This document shows, piece after piece, positions 1 to 12,600 of a DNA stretch of 64,000 nt. The position numbers and the translations under genes are program-made. The stretch is from the NCBI GenBank assembly GCA_019843655.1, contig JACDQD010000004.1:27663872-27727871 (forward strand). The letters run 5' to 3'. Below the pieces are notes generated by a model. It was not told where the DNA came from. It saw only the letters and a program-made list of their open reading frames with translations, and did not search any database. This stretch comes from Lethocerus indicus (lineage: Eukaryota; Arthropoda; Insecta; Hemiptera; Belostomatidae). Every line of letters starts with the position of its first letter. Within the stretch, counting starts at the first letter, position 1.

Positions 1-1076
1 GAATCTGAAGGTAAAGAGCTGAAGCGATCATCATTATCAACCTAATCTTTGGTTTTCGCATCGCCCCGCTCCCACTAGACGAGCGGGACGCCTTTTAAAT
101 AGTCAGTGTTAGTCAGTTTTCTGTCGAACGTGTTAGTCGGAATTTACACGGGGCCACGGATTACAGTCGAAACTGTGAGCTAGACCGACAGTTAACTATT
201 GAATAATAGATCTTTGGTTCATCCGAGTCGTCCGTCTGTTGTTGGTCAGTCCCATCAGTGAGTCCATCAGTCGAGTTAAATATGTAGAAAGTCACCGCGA
301 TTAAGCTATTTACACCAAGTGTCTGTCTCCTCAAGCTTGGCGGGTCACTAGCTAGGCGTTAATTAACCTACATTAGAAGGAGACGAGGTCCAGTGAAGAC
401 AATAGATAAATAGAAGAAAAAAAGAAATAATAAATAACAAATCAAATAACAAAGCCCCGACGGAGCTTTTATATAAATATTTTAAATAAAATAAATTAAC
501 ATGGCTGAGTATTTCTTTGTACTGGTTCGAATGTTGATCGAACTGTCTGTACCTCTCGTGATGTAGCTCCTACCTGCAAAGAAATAATTCTCGAATAATT
601 ATTACGAAAATTGTTACTATAAATCAAATAAATATTGTTTTATTTTAATTCGAAGATTCGATTAACTCGTATATCGAATGTTGGAATACGTATAAACCGG
701 TGAAACTTTACGTTTCTAATCGATCAGACTAAGCGGTCGACTTCGTTCTGATGATCGGTTCGGAATGGTATTTAGAACGGCGTTCGTTAGAAAATAAGGG
801 CTCGAGAACAGAAAACGGCCGGATAATTAGGCTGGGGCCGGGGCCGGGGCTCATCGCCTTATGCGCACCACCTTTCAGGCGGACTTTCATCTCGTAAGAA
901 GTTCCGACCGGATGCGGGGGCAATTAAGTCCCGTGGTCAAGGCCAGTCGCCAGTCGCCGCGCGAAATTATTTATTTTAATTACTCTCTTCTTTCTTTTTT
1001 GTTAACCGTTCGCACTTATCGGGAGGTGGGCCAACGCAAAGAATATGATACACGTCGGGGGTAACAATCCGAGCAA

Positions 1077-1099
1077 TTCCCAGTTTCCTAAACTGGGAA
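1077..1099. repeat. Perfect 10-bp inverted repeat, 3-nt loop
   Basis: Arms TTCCCAGTTT and AAACTGGGAA are separated by CCT. It could form a tight hairpin. No poly-T tail or neighbouring gene suggests a function. Confidence 0.7.
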
Positions 1100-1773
1100 C
1101 CGTAATATTTGCAATTTGAATTTACCGGGGAGATGCTTCTAGACTGCATTATTTTCTATGATTCCTATTCCCTACCTCTAGGCGAATAAAGTTTGTTTAA
1201 TGTTATTATAATACAATAAATAGTCGGATAGTGTTGATGTTAGAGTGTGGAATTCGGCAGTGCGGTCCTCCGAGACGGGAGGATGTGACTCCACGTGAAA
1301 GTCAAGGGTAGGCGGGTTGGTGTCGGACTGTGAGCCAGTGTGTGTGCGCGTGTGAACACACACACACACACCTGTAACGCCGGTCAAGAACATAAATTAC
1401 ACTTATTAACCCTAAACCGGTACCGGAGTGGGTCAGTGGGCCGTCGGAGGAGGCGATCGTTCCGGCCTAACCTGTTGCCATAATGGGTTGAGCGACTAGC
1501 AGCTAGCTAGATGGCCGCCGCCTCCGTCTCTCCCCCGAAGTAAGACACTGGGACACGGCCACTCCACGCCTACCAGTGAAACTGGATTCGCTCCCGCCCG
1601 ATTTCGGGAACTCACTCCACTCGCCGACTCCTCTCCCGTCCGGTTTTGTTCCCCCCTCTGGACCCGGATACGCGGATTCGGGTTTCCGAAATTCCTAATT
1701 AATAATCTCCCCCTTCGGGTCGGACGACCCGGCCGGAATCCGGGCCACCCGAATACCAGCAATAACGGCGTGA

Positions 1774-1779
1774 TTTATT
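1774..1779 (-). terminator. Candidate poly(A) signal of the first Osiris gene
   Basis: AATAAA occurs on the minus strand about 280 nt after the stop codon. It is the first canonical hexamer I noticed downstream. In AT-rich DNA such hexamers are common, so this is a candidate only. Confidence 0.3.
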
Positions 1780-2056
1780 CGATAACGCTCAATAAGGAGT
1801 TAATATGATCTAACCGGCACCCTTTAATACCCACTATCAAAATTACGTAGCGAAAACGCTAATAGTAACTAATAAAGTAAATAATATCGAATACCGCTTA
1901 CGCAATGTAAATCGTCCCCGGCATCGAATTATTACGGTGAAATTTACTTCTGCCAACTAAAGTTGCGGGAATGTTTCTTTTTCCTTCTCGTTATTTTTAC
2001 GCAACGCCGATTACCGCGGCCAATTAAATTTCCGCTCGATAAATCGCTTACCGGTA

Positions 2057-4696
2057 CTACTGGGTCTTGGTCTGGGTGTATCCCCTGTAGGCGAGGTCGT
2101 GGGCGGCGTCTCCGGAGCGTCCCCAGCCGCCGTGGCCGCCGCCGTAGCCGATGTCACCGCCCCCGCTCGAGAAGGAGTCGTGGTGGTGTTCGTGGCTGCT
2201 CGTGTGGTGCGGGTGTGAGACGATCTCGTAGGTGACGGACTTGTGCTGCTGCGAGAGGAGCTTCTTCAGGCCGATGATGGCGGCCAGGAGGAGGGCGATC
2301 TTGCCGATGAGCAGGGCCTTACCGGCGATGAGTGCGATGGCGCCGAGAGCGATGGGGATGAGAGCGGCAGCCTTCATCTTCATCATCAACAGAAGGGGCA
2401 ACAGCACCTTGGAGGCTTTCTTGACTGTAGAAACAACATTTTATTATATATATACTCTTCCTTAAAGAAGGTTTATTGCAATTCTTTATATACCTGGATC
2501 TTGGGAATATCGCCATATCTGATTAGTTAGTTTATTCAAATTCGAGTGTAAAGTTAGAGGCGTAATTATCGAAAGGAGTCAGGTTGAATGTGGAGAAGGC
2601 GGTCGACAGTCTGGTATCTGATCTGCCCGAGGAAAATATTTACTCAGCGCCAATTAGAGCCACCGCCCGCGACGCGTATAATTGTTTCCGGCCATTATTT
2701 CCGCAACACTCTCGGCAAAAGTAGTCCCGCAGGCGGGTTTCGGGTCGGCCGCTAAAATGCAAATTACCTCGGCCGACTCGAGGAAACGTTAAACGACACT
2801 AAAAGGGCTTTAAAATCGGCAACCTAACTGGAGCTAATTGTCGATGTGGGGCTGGCGACCTACATCACAGCAGCGCTGTGCGGGCTGTGTATACTCGGAC
2901 AATTGCAGGCGCAGTCCCACCCGCTCCATTAGCTCTCACTCTCGGCACTTTACATCGGCCGGAGCCAACTAGTGAAATTGAATATAGCCGAGGCGCATTT
3001 TAAACTTTAAAAGTACTTTTGCTAAACTTCGTAGAAGAAAAAATTAGGTGCCGACTTCAATAGGTCAACTGGACGCGGAGTACAGCTATATCTTAATATA
3101 GTATATCTTATATACTTTATATTTTTTAGAGTTCTCCACAATATTATTATCATCGTACGTTAACCGATTGATTCATTACTGTGCGAGCATAGAAGGATAG
3201 TGTGAGTTAAGATATTCAAGAGTTCGAATTGACGTGCCAAAAGCTGCAATTTCAAGTATAATATTTAAGTTGGGTTTTTCAGGAATCTAATATTTATATC
3301 GCCCCTATCCACTTATTATCTCTTCAATTAATATTTATAAATTCCTTATTTGAATTATTAATTCTAGTATTTTACCATTTTTTTAAAACCAATTTCAGTT
3401 TTATAAAATAAAAGTATAAATATAGTTTTTTAAAATTCTATAAAAATAAAATTCCAAGTATCAATGCATTTTAAATTTTAGAGTAAAAGTAATTAAAAGT
3501 GATACATTTAAATTATTATAGGTTTGGAATTAATAGGAATGTGATATGTTTAGCCAAGCCATATACAGAATTACATAATAGAACCGATTTTACGTGTTTC
3601 GCGATAAAACTAAAAACCAAATATTTTACTCGGAGTCATAATTTTTTAAAAGAAATGTACAAAAATTCATCTATATTTTCAGAAATCAGAATCCAATTGG
3701 AGACAGCTGTATCTATAAATGTTCCAAAATTCAACGTTTTTGGGAAAGAACTTTTTAAAACGACCTTAAGATCTCAGATAAACTCGACTTACGTACAGGT
3801 GATTTGAATTCAATCAATTTTGGATAATTTTTCTAAAAATATTTTAATTTTAATTTATCGCTATTTTTCGGAATAATCTTTGTTGTAGGTAGATTAATTA
3901 ATTGTATGTTAATTCCGTCTCTCAAATTCAGCGAATCAAAAATATATTCTGGCATTATTAAATTTACGATCTGGAAACAGTTTGAATATTCATGATTTTT
4001 CATATTTTGATTCGGATGATTGTTAGTGTCGATCTGTTAATAAATGTAAAAGGAAAAAAAATATTATTGTTATGAAGTATAGTTTGTTACCCTTCTTCCT
4101 GCCGGTTTCCTGAGCATCGTCTCCTTCCTCTTCTTCGGTGAGGCCGAGTGAATCGGCGGCGTCTCCGAGGGCACGGCCGGCCGACGAGACAGCGTCCAGA
4201 ACATCGCTTCCCTTCAGGTCCAATTTCAGAGTGTGAGTGTTCAAGAATCTTTCGACGCGGTTAGCGACGAGGGTATCGATGTCTTGTTTCTGTACGTCCT
4301 CGGCAGACAGCGACCTGAACAATCGCATCGGTCATTATTTAATCGGTTAAATTTCAGTATAGTTTATATCTATTTTTTGTTGTCTATTTTTGAAGCTAAC
4401 CTGGGCGCTCCGTCGGCGGATACGGCTCCCGGAGTCTTGACGACGGTGACGCCTTCTGTCAGGCTGAAAGTGTCCTTGGTGGAGAGCACCTTGTCGACGA
4501 AAGAGAAAAGCTTGTACTTCATGCAGGAGACGGAGCCCTTGTTGAGGCAGTCGGTGTAGATGTTGTCCATGAGGTCATCGCCGGTCTGTATGGCGTTGCG
4601 GGAGTGCTGGGGGTCGACCGAAGCCGAGGGCAGCGCCAGCCCTGTACCGACCAGCAGCAGAAGGGCCCAAGCTCCTTTCACCACTTTTTGTACCAT
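2057..4696 (-). CDS. Osiris family protein (DUF1676), complete, three exons, Osi9-like (tentative)
   Basis: Exons on the minus strand are 4401-4696, 4091-4314 and 2057-2424. All splice sites are GT-AG, and the joined frame is 888 nt, or 295 aa plus stop. Seen: signal peptide at residues 1-21 (hydrophobic LLLLVG core, likely cleavage after GLA). A CX7C pair follows (C50, C58) in DCLNKGSVSC, then an acidic central region. Residues 175-230 have basic residues followed by a long hydrophobic stretch ending in LKKLLSQQ, which is the DUF1676 core. The tail is rich in His and Gly, with AHDLAY at 281-286. Known of the family: Osiris proteins are insect-only membrane or endosomal proteins expressed in cuticle-forming epithelia, and they are dosage-sensitive as a cluster in Drosophila. 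The start at MVQK was chosen because it begins the signal peptide. An in-frame ATG at 4828 falls on the predicted transcription start. Family assignment is firm. The Osi9 label rests on remembered similarity (FSLTEGVTVV, a VTYE-like tail) and is unproven. Confidence 0.93.
2425..4090 (-). other. Long phase-1 intron 2 of the first Osiris gene
   Basis: This intron of 1,666 nt separates the N-terminal half from the DUF1676 hydrophobic core. The donor reads AAGG|GTAACA and the acceptor TTTCTACAG|TC. It interrupts a codon after its first base, just before the KK-rich start of the core. Its content is AT-rich, and the only open frame of note (3499-3807, plus strand) starts with GTG and resembles nothing I know. 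The equivalent intron in the second Osiris gene has the same position and phase. Confidence 0.88.
4315..4400 (-). other. Short intron 1 of the first Osiris gene
   Basis: This 86-nt intron has donor CCCAG|GTTAGC and acceptor GATTGTTCAG|GTCG. It splits an Arg codon (AG|G), giving APR-SLSAEDVQKQD across the junction. Reading through it would put KIDNKK and a stop after exon 1, so the intron is needed for the full protein. Confidence 0.88.
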
Positions 4697-4738
4697 GTCG
4701 ATTGAATTGGCGTTACTTCGGTGAGTATACGTGTACTT

Positions 4739-4765
4739 GTGTGTGTGTATGTGTGTGTGTGTGTG
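4739..4765. repeat. (GT)n microsatellite in the 5' leader of the first Osiris gene
   Basis: A nearly pure GT run, interrupted once by an AT, reads as (CA)n in the predicted mRNA leader about 45-70 nt upstream of the start codon. It accounts for the His/Thr-rich open frame extending upstream of MVQK. Confidence 0.85.
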
Positions 4766-4827
4766 CTTTTGCTTTGTACGAGAAGCAGAAGTGAAGTGTA
4801 CTGTACGACTGTGAGATGGTAAGTGCA

Positions 4828-4860
4828 TGAGTTGGCATCCCCGGTGCGCCCTATATATAC
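4828..4860 (-). promoter_or_regulatory. TATA box and initiator of the first Osiris gene
   Basis: On the minus strand a TATATATA box (4859-4852) is followed, 31 nt from its first T, by a TCATG initiator-like element with its A at 4828. That is the usual insect TATA-to-start distance. It predicts a 132-nt 5' leader ending at the MVQK start codon. An in-frame ATG lies exactly at the predicted +1 and so should not be used by scanning ribosomes. Confidence 0.75.
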
Positions 4861-4870
4861 CCGGAGAGCT

Positions 4871-4895
4871 CCCTACCACCGGCCTATCAGGGTCA
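4871..4895 (-). promoter_or_regulatory. Shared proximal promoter module, copy 1 (TGACCC half-site plus GCCGGTGG..TAGGG)
   Basis: In the sense direction this block reads TGACCCTGAT, a short gap, GCCGGTGG and TAGGG, and lies just upstream of the TATA box. A very similar block stands upstream of the second Osiris gene. TGACCC is the reverse complement of GGGTCA, a nuclear-receptor-type half-site. Binding by a moult-hormone receptor is an inference from that and from the known moult-linked expression of Osiris genes. Confidence 0.5.
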
Positions 4896-4955
4896 TCCCT
4901 CTCCCTCTCCCTCTATCGCCCTCTCCCTCTCACCATCTCTCTCTTTCTCTCCACT
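4896..4955 (-). promoter_or_regulatory. GA-rich tract, candidate GAGA-factor sites upstream of the first Osiris gene
   Basis: The plus strand is a run of CCCTCT and CTCTCT units, so the sense strand is GAGAG-rich. It begins about 37 nt upstream of the TATA box. GAGA-type elements commonly keep insect promoters open or poised, but simple-sequence origin is equally possible. A comparable tract lies upstream of the third gene. Confidence 0.45.
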
Positions 4956-6113
4956 GGAACTCGCCTCTAGACTTAGCCTCAAGGGCAACACGACCACTCT
5001 CCATCTTTCTCCCCGATGCGAAAAATCTTAGAATTTCTCGAACTACGACTCTTGTACCATTGGCACACGTCTTCGGCCGCGTTCGTGTTGTTCTTTCTAA
5101 CTTCATTTTTGCGAATGTGCTGACGAGTTAATTATTCTTTAATCTTAGAACTCCTCTAGTTATAACAGTTGTACCATTGTTGTCTACCGACTCGTACTTA
5201 TGTGTTTTGCTTTAAATTTTCGTGTGCAAATTTGGAGGACTGAAGTTTATGGCATTAACACTGAATCTTTATGACTACGTGAAACATCTTTCTATCTCGT
5301 ATTAAACGTGATGCATTCTGCTGCTGTGTCACTTCATCATTCTATCCCCTATGAAATGTGTTCATGTTTCTCTTGTCTACCGCCCGTTTAGAACTACACT
5401 GTACAATCCGGCAATGTATCTGTCCCTTAGGAAGTGTGATTTATTGTGTTTATTTTTCTAATACACTTTTTCAATTGGACTCAAATGTGTGAGGTGGATA
5501 TCGAAAATAACTGATGTTATTAATCAAAATATATACGTAACGAATACGTAAAGTAAGTGTAAATAAAATATACGGCACAGTTTATACTACTATTAGAGTA
5601 TATCAGAATGGTAAATCGTCAGTTTCATCGAAATTCCGTAAGTTCATTTTTCTCTAATAAGACGGTACAGACGTTTTAAAATACTTATTAAAATGGAAAA
5701 ATTCTAGTGTCATTAAGCGGTAATAATGAAATTTTGACTGTAGGAAGAAATCAGAGTTGAGTAAAAATCCATCGTTTAATTCAATTTTCAATAATTGATC
5801 TATTAAATAAACATTTAAGTTGGCTCAATCAAACAACCCTCGGTCTGTGGTAGGATGTCCTCCTTTTCTTGTCATGTGAATGATCATGAAACTGCTTCAA
5901 TGGGTCCTCTGTCGTAAGAGAATCGAGCCTAATTTTTCATGTATGCGGAGAGTACCAATTTCGCTATCTCCGTTTTGTTAAACACGGCATAACGGTGCGG
6001 TCACGGTGCCCTGGCTTACCCGTGAGATGAGTCAACGTTAATTTTAAAGATACTCCGAGAGAGAGAGAGTCAAATTACGAGGCGTCGTGTTCCCTTACCG
6101 GGGCCTCGGGCTG

Positions 6114-6144
6114 GGGCGATCAGCGTTTGACGCTTCTATCGCCC
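6114..6144. repeat. Nested hairpin (7 bp outer, 5 bp inner stem)
   Basis: Outer arms GGGCGAT and ATCGCCC enclose inner arms AGCGT and ACGCT with a TTG loop and a small asymmetric internal loop. It is compact and GC-rich against an AT-rich background. Confidence 0.65.
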
Positions 6145-9100
6145 GAACGATCTTCACGCTGCGACAGGACAAGAAAATGACCTGAATCACCGTTGGTTTT
6201 AAACCTCAGATAAAAATCCACGTGGAATGAAGCTATATATAGCGCATACACAATTAGAATACGATCATTTAAAATTGCACGCTATTTTCTAGATGCAAAC
6301 ATCTTAACGGATATCAGAGGCAAGATATTTTGGTCTACCTTTAAAGTACATACGGAGGTGCTGGAATAATCTAAGCTTCAATGAATTTATTTGTTAGAAA
6401 TTTTAATTACACTAGCCTGTATTTGAGGCATAGTATATTTTTATGTTCACATGATAAGTCCAAATAATAATGTACATAAAGATAGAAATGCCTGCTTGGC
6501 GTTATTTGAGTCTTACCATATCTATGTATATTGTAATATCCTATTACAGCCAGATTATTATTACAAATAAAATAAAATAAAACTTATTAGTAAGATCAAA
6601 AATAATGTGATCTGGAATTTTATTGATTTGAGAAAATTTTTTCTAGGGTCCTGGTGTCCCACTTAATGTACCACTGAATTTTCGATTAATCGATACAAAA
6701 TTAAACTAATAGATGTTTAATTCTTGTTACTCAAAGAAATCCTAGATAGCAAGAAAAAGAAATTAAAAATTCCTTCTAGAATATTATAAGATCCTAACAA
6801 ACCTCAATACTACATTCTTGTTTAAATATTTATTTAAGTAGTTTTGTACATTTTAATCTGTATAAACAGAAACTGTTCATAACTTCAAAGATTACGATCG
6901 TCTAGGGTAAATAAAATAAAATGTAACCACAAATAAAAAATGTATATCGTTTTATACAAACCTTTATTTTATGTACATTCAATCTACGCAATATAAAATT
7001 ATTTATATTAGTTTAAAATGGCGAGAGTAAACTGGTAGGCGCAGCGGGTGTTCTTCGCACTGGGTGCTTTAATGGACATTAAGTTACACTCCAGATGGCA
7101 GGCTAATTATTACTTCAAAGTATATTAGTAGTCCCAGACGAAGCCCACAGCAAAAAAGCGCATCGACCGACAAAACCGATTCCTTTTTTTTGATTCCAAT
7201 TATAATCGGAGTTGGGAACGTTGAAAAATTGTTTCGTTGAAAGAGAAGAGCCAATCCTCGCCTCGGGAAAAATCAAGTTCAACGAGTAATATATGATGAT
7301 TGCAGACAATAACAATTGCTATCGCTCTGCAATTCCAAGTAGAGGAATATCCCCAATATCTGAATAATTTAAAATTCATTCAATAAATCCGATCAGTAGT
7401 AGGTGTTTTCGATTAAATACAATCGTCGTGTAAATATTTCACACAAATTACGGTATATCGTGGATGAATACAGTTAAAAATTCAAAGCTTAGGAATAACG
7501 ACCGTAGTCATATCGTTTGCAATCAGAAAGTCATTCGGACAAACGGTGATTCCAAAATTAAATAGTTTTCCGAACACGCACTGTTTTCACAATAATTGTA
7601 TAAAATTAAATAATTGAAGAAAATACGTTAGTAGAAAATATATTACCGTTAACTTATGAACGTACGTAGGTTTTTACGCTCGTTCTTATATGTGGGGGAA
7701 GCTGTGGGAGACGTGTAAATAACGCAAGGGGAGAGAAAGTGATATAGTGGAAAAGTAAGTAATACTCCATTTAAGCAAAACATAGCCTTACCATGATTAA
7801 TTCAATTTTTTACAATAAGGTGAATTAAGTAAATCATATAAAAAAATGTTGGATGCGGTAAATAAATTCTATCACTTATCTTAATGCTTTGTGTAGTATT
7901 ATGGTTCTTTTACGGTTTTCTTTATGGTTTATTACACACAGGCGATTGGCAATAATCGCCAATAATTATCTGCTGCTTACTTAATTGCATTCCCAATTGA
8001 AACTGAACCGACATTTCGCCTTATCTCCGGCTTTGGCGGGTCATTCGACATTAAATTCGAGAAAGCATTAATTGGAACAAATTAAAACTGGAACCGCGAT
8101 TCGCCCATCGGCTAGCGTGGGATAGGGCAATTAGCGCGGAGCCCGGCCGCCTAACAGGTCAACAGCTCCAATCCCAATCCCCGAGCTTTGCTTTGTTCTG
8201 GCGGCCTTATCGTGTAAGAAAAACTGTTATAATTATAACGCGTTTACCCAATATTTGCATTCCGTTGCACGTTCTTAGACTTTCAGGCTGCAATTTAAAA
8301 CTCATCAGTATTTACAATTCTGATTTTTCACTATTCTAGAATATTATCGTGCTGGTTTCGGCCCATGTACTTGAGGATACACAGTGTAGACGTCTTATTC
8401 AGAAATCAGATATTTGCAATTACAAAGTTTTCATAGCGGAAAGCACTTTATGGAAATAGTGAATGGATAGTTTGTATTGAAATCTCAAGAACATTTAGAG
8501 ATAATTTTCAACCTTCGCTTCTAAGACAGTGTACCTTTAAAATGAAAGTTGCGAACCATAGTCGTGTTCCTCCCCTAATTGGGAATGAAATTAAGCGGAA
8601 CGGAGGCTGCTATTTTTTATTTAAGTTAATTAAACGAATTTGAGAAATCAGCCACACAGGACGGTCTACTAAACACAGCACTAAATGTCGAGCTCCGTTA
8701 TATCTAGGATGTTGTACGAATCCCAATAATTAATTGTGATCACTAACCCAGATACTGATATTAATCTTTTATTTTATTTCAATACACATAATTATGAAAA
8801 ATCAATACACTATATTCGAATACGAATAATTTTTATAATACTGACCATATAATGTCCATAAAATGCAGAATACATCTATTCTGATTATCGGCACCCATGT
8901 AATTCATAATTTTAAACCACCATAATTTATTCTATATGTCTAAATCATTGGGAACGCATTGTACCAAACATAGTATTAATAATATTTCAAGGAGTAAACT
9001 ATAATTTCTTATAATTAAAATGCAACAACATACAATTTTCATATCGATCTGAAATAATATAAAGTCGGCGAGCGTGTGCCTGCAATGCAACCAGTTAAAG

Positions 9101-9589
9101 TAAAAGAAGAATAAGTAAGACGGCTGCTTCTCGCCCATCATACAAAGTGCTGTTTGATTGCAACGCACTGTTTCTTTCACACTGGAATTATGAGGATCCG
9201 GCTTTCCCCTCATCACCATAGAAACTGCGCCAATTTATTGTTATCAATTTCCATTCGTTACAACGGTTAACCGTTTATTTCTAAAACATTAATTCATTTT
9301 TTTTTCAACATTTACCGTTAAATCGGTACGCGATTTTAGAAAGTTTGGCGATGGGCAGGGTCCAACGGTACCGCAGACACAATCGCTAATAATAATATTC
9401 ATAAGCCGTTTGCGCCTGTCTACCTCGAAAAGTACTTTTTCCGAGTATATGTATTTAATTATAATGGATAAAGTCTCGCTCCAGTCGTTGAGAAAAAGGA
9501 GTGATATAAAAAATAACTACAAAATTAACTGCAGCGATTCATAATTAAAACCTTGATTGTATTCCACCGATACGAAAACCAAAAAATGT

Positions 9590-9593
<4 letters not shown>

Positions 9594-9626
<33 letters not shown>
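9594..9626. repeat. (AT)n microsatellite
   Basis: Uninterrupted AT dinucleotide run. Confidence 0.95.
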
Positions 9627-9628
<2 letters not shown>

Positions 9629-12600
9629 TGAAACAATAAGACGTTACATACACGTCATGCAGATTTAAGATAGACTTTAGTACCAACCTATTTGAGTGCA
9701 AAATTAGGAGAACGTGGCCTAAACATTGGAACTGGCCAGTATCAAAGATATATTTATTTACACCCACTCTCTTTAACACTTTAGACGAAATAAATATTAT
9801 CTCTGGTTACATCTTAAAAATATTTTATGGTTGAATTAAAAGACCGAAATGATTTAGATATAGCGGTGCAGTGAATATAATCAAGTTATACAAATCTTTG
9901 ATGCGAGACATTCTGAGAAAGTTTAATTAATTACTCTAACTGTTAGTGTCAGAACGCTGTTTCAGATTTTGATTTGCTGAGTTTTATGTCTGTGTGTATC
10001 GCCTCTTAATTGCTTCCAGCTGAAGTCCGTTATTTAACCCGATACTAAGATATGAATACTATCCCAAATTTCCAGATTGTACTAAATGAAATTCTTTGCT
10101 TTTGCAGAGTGGTCGGCTCTGCTCGCCCATTTCTATTCGAGACCGGTTTCGGTTTCACTCCGTTGTCAGTAACATACCGTTAGTGATACAATAAAGCAAT
10201 ATAAGGACTTAATCTGTATGTGCGACCCGTTTGACTTTCTTTCCACTTTCGCTTGTCATCAAGGTATTGATGAATTTTGGCTTGCATTGCCGCCGAAAGT
10301 AATATAACTTTGGCATCGCATTCAATCTATACTCATGATCTATATACAGCGTATTCGTGGCTACAATTTACCAACTAATGGAGAACTGGACACTACCATA
10401 TCATGTAACTGGGCAAAAATGAGAGGAATCCGCGCTTCGCGGCCACTTTAAATCGTCAAACGAGAGAATATATATATAAGATTTTCTCAGTCAATGTTCT
10501 GCGTAGAAAGTTGCGTTAGAAGACATTTAGAAAGTAAATTTGAACGTTTAGTAGCTCATAGAGGCGGTGAGTACTTTAAAGGACAGCCCAATAATTGAAT
10601 ACGATCCACGTAGCTGTGGCACTCGGGTCATACTTTCTTTTTCTATATCCAAGAGAAGGACCCTTCTTTTTTTTCAAGACCCCACTTAAACGTGCGCCCA
10701 CCAACCGCCGGACTTGGTTTCGGTTCATTGGTCACGCTATAGCGCCCATTCGTAGTGGCTCGTTGGAGACTATTGGTTTTTTGGTCCCCTCGGGGAAACG
10801 ACATTTCAACCAATTGACTGGAAACAAAATTAATTTAACCTAAAGGCCGTAGATCACAATATTGTACTTGAGATAATTTTTAATTAGGAAGAATAAAACA
10901 ATATTAATAATTAAACCTACTGGAGCCATCAACACATTTCAGGGACAATAGTTTTCTCCGAATTTACAACATGAGACGTATCGGTGTCATGACATCCGTC
11001 AGACTCTCAATAGGTAGAATAAAAGTTAAAACAATACTAAATTAGGCATTCAGGAATAGATTTATAATAGTTCATTCTCTAGTCTGGGTGTTATGAGTGA
11101 AAGTATTTGCTCCAATACTGCTCGGTGACTGGTTCTGTAAGTCAGTGACTAAACTAAATTGTTTAGTCATCGTGTGCTCAGTCATCCGTCGGTTCATCCC
11201 CGACGAATCTTCGTTGGATATACTTTTATTTGTTTCCGATCAAACCGCCTCGTGGGAAGGGTTGTCTACTGACGGCGGGGGAACACCTTCACCTACTGGC
11301 CCGGAGATAGCGGCTGTTTTTCTTCAAGTTTTCATTAATTCTTTTACACGGTTCCCCAATCAGAAACTGACGAATATTTTCTTCAGAGTGCGGGTCAATT
11401 ATAAGGCGCTGCGACAATTAATATTCTGACGATAGACCGGCCGGTTGGACCAAATAAAGTCGAACACAGGGTGGAACCGAGCGGACAGCTTTCTAGCTTC
11501 TCTCCAGCTGACTGTATCGCAGCAGTTCTATAAGTTGGCTCGTTAGCCTTGCTCGTTTTAAAAGTAAAATTGACCAGCCGGCGTCTTGGAACGTAACACC
11601 AGCCGAAAGAGTTAAAATTGATGTCACGTGTAGAGTGAATTTCCTTTGGACGACACGCGATTATGTTTTTCTGTTTTGTAGTTCGTTTTCGCATTGTAAC
11701 GTTGTCACGAAAGAAACGGATACCTTTCTGGTCTTTGGAACTAGCTCTTCATGAAATGATTCGCGATAACATAATGTTATATGATCGTATTTTTTTACGA
11801 TTCCCATTTCAAGTCACTTGCCATTCATTAGACGACCGATCAATATTTTTACCCGATCGTACTATAAGCATTTAGTAAACCATGGTTTTATTAACTCCAT
11901 ATTTCGCTTATTTATTTCGTCTTCTTGTCGATTCAGATCCATTTAGTTGAGAAGTATGTAACGAAAAAATTTATCATTTATGCTATGTTGGAAATTAATA
12001 ATTATAAGTTATTCCTTTTCCAGTAACATATTTTCTTGCGCACGAACCAAGCGAGAGGACAAAACTGTCAGGGCCTAATGAATAAAATGTAATTGCCCTT
12101 ATGAAACCTTGGAGGTTCCTAACGGCAGTTATTACGTGTGATTCAACTACGTATTTGCAAACAGGCAGGGCCAATAAGGTATACGGGGCAATAGACATAA
12201 TTCAGAATGGAGGAGTGCACTTAGGCGGTGAGAACTGGATAGGGAAACGAGACTTGCCAGCGTTGTGAGCGGCGTTCAAAGCCATTAGGTTCGACTCGGC
12301 ATGCGGTGTAGGCACGAGCCGCCTCCGACCAGAACCGATCCTCATCTACCTTCGAGTTACCCAGCCTTTCACGTACCCCATATTCCACATCGTCTCTTTC
12401 TTGGGACAATCGATTTATTTAATTATTTTCTGAAATAATAGAAATTTATGTCTTTATGTGGAGCGACGGCAGATGGATCTCCAGATTCACCTTTGAAGAC
12501 TTGCGCTGCTCCGTTTCCGATATTTACATCGAACGTTCTCTTTTATCCAGCTTTTCAGTTTTATTAATAATACATTTTCTACAGATTATTCGATATCACC

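Larger units (their letters stand above)
1..2056. other. Sequence downstream of the first Osiris gene, no gene seen
   Basis: AT-rich with GC-richer islands. Holds a 7-bp hairpin (CCCGCTC/GAGCGGG) near 66-88 and clustered short GTTAGTC/CAGTC repeats at about 100-275. It also has a GGGGCC triplicate at 832-850, a 10-bp perfect inverted repeat with a 3-nt loop at 1077-1099, and a short CA run at about 1357-1372. No open frame here looks like protein. Confidence 0.6.

Noticed and set aside
3499..3807. 102-codon plus-strand frame inside the long intron of the first Osiris gene
   Set aside because: GTG start, AT-driven composition, no domain.
8345..8380. Another TE-tail motif on the minus strand (ATGGGCCGAAACCAGC)
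   Set aside because: Only the GGCCGAAAC half is present; the CTGANGA half and paired stem are missing.
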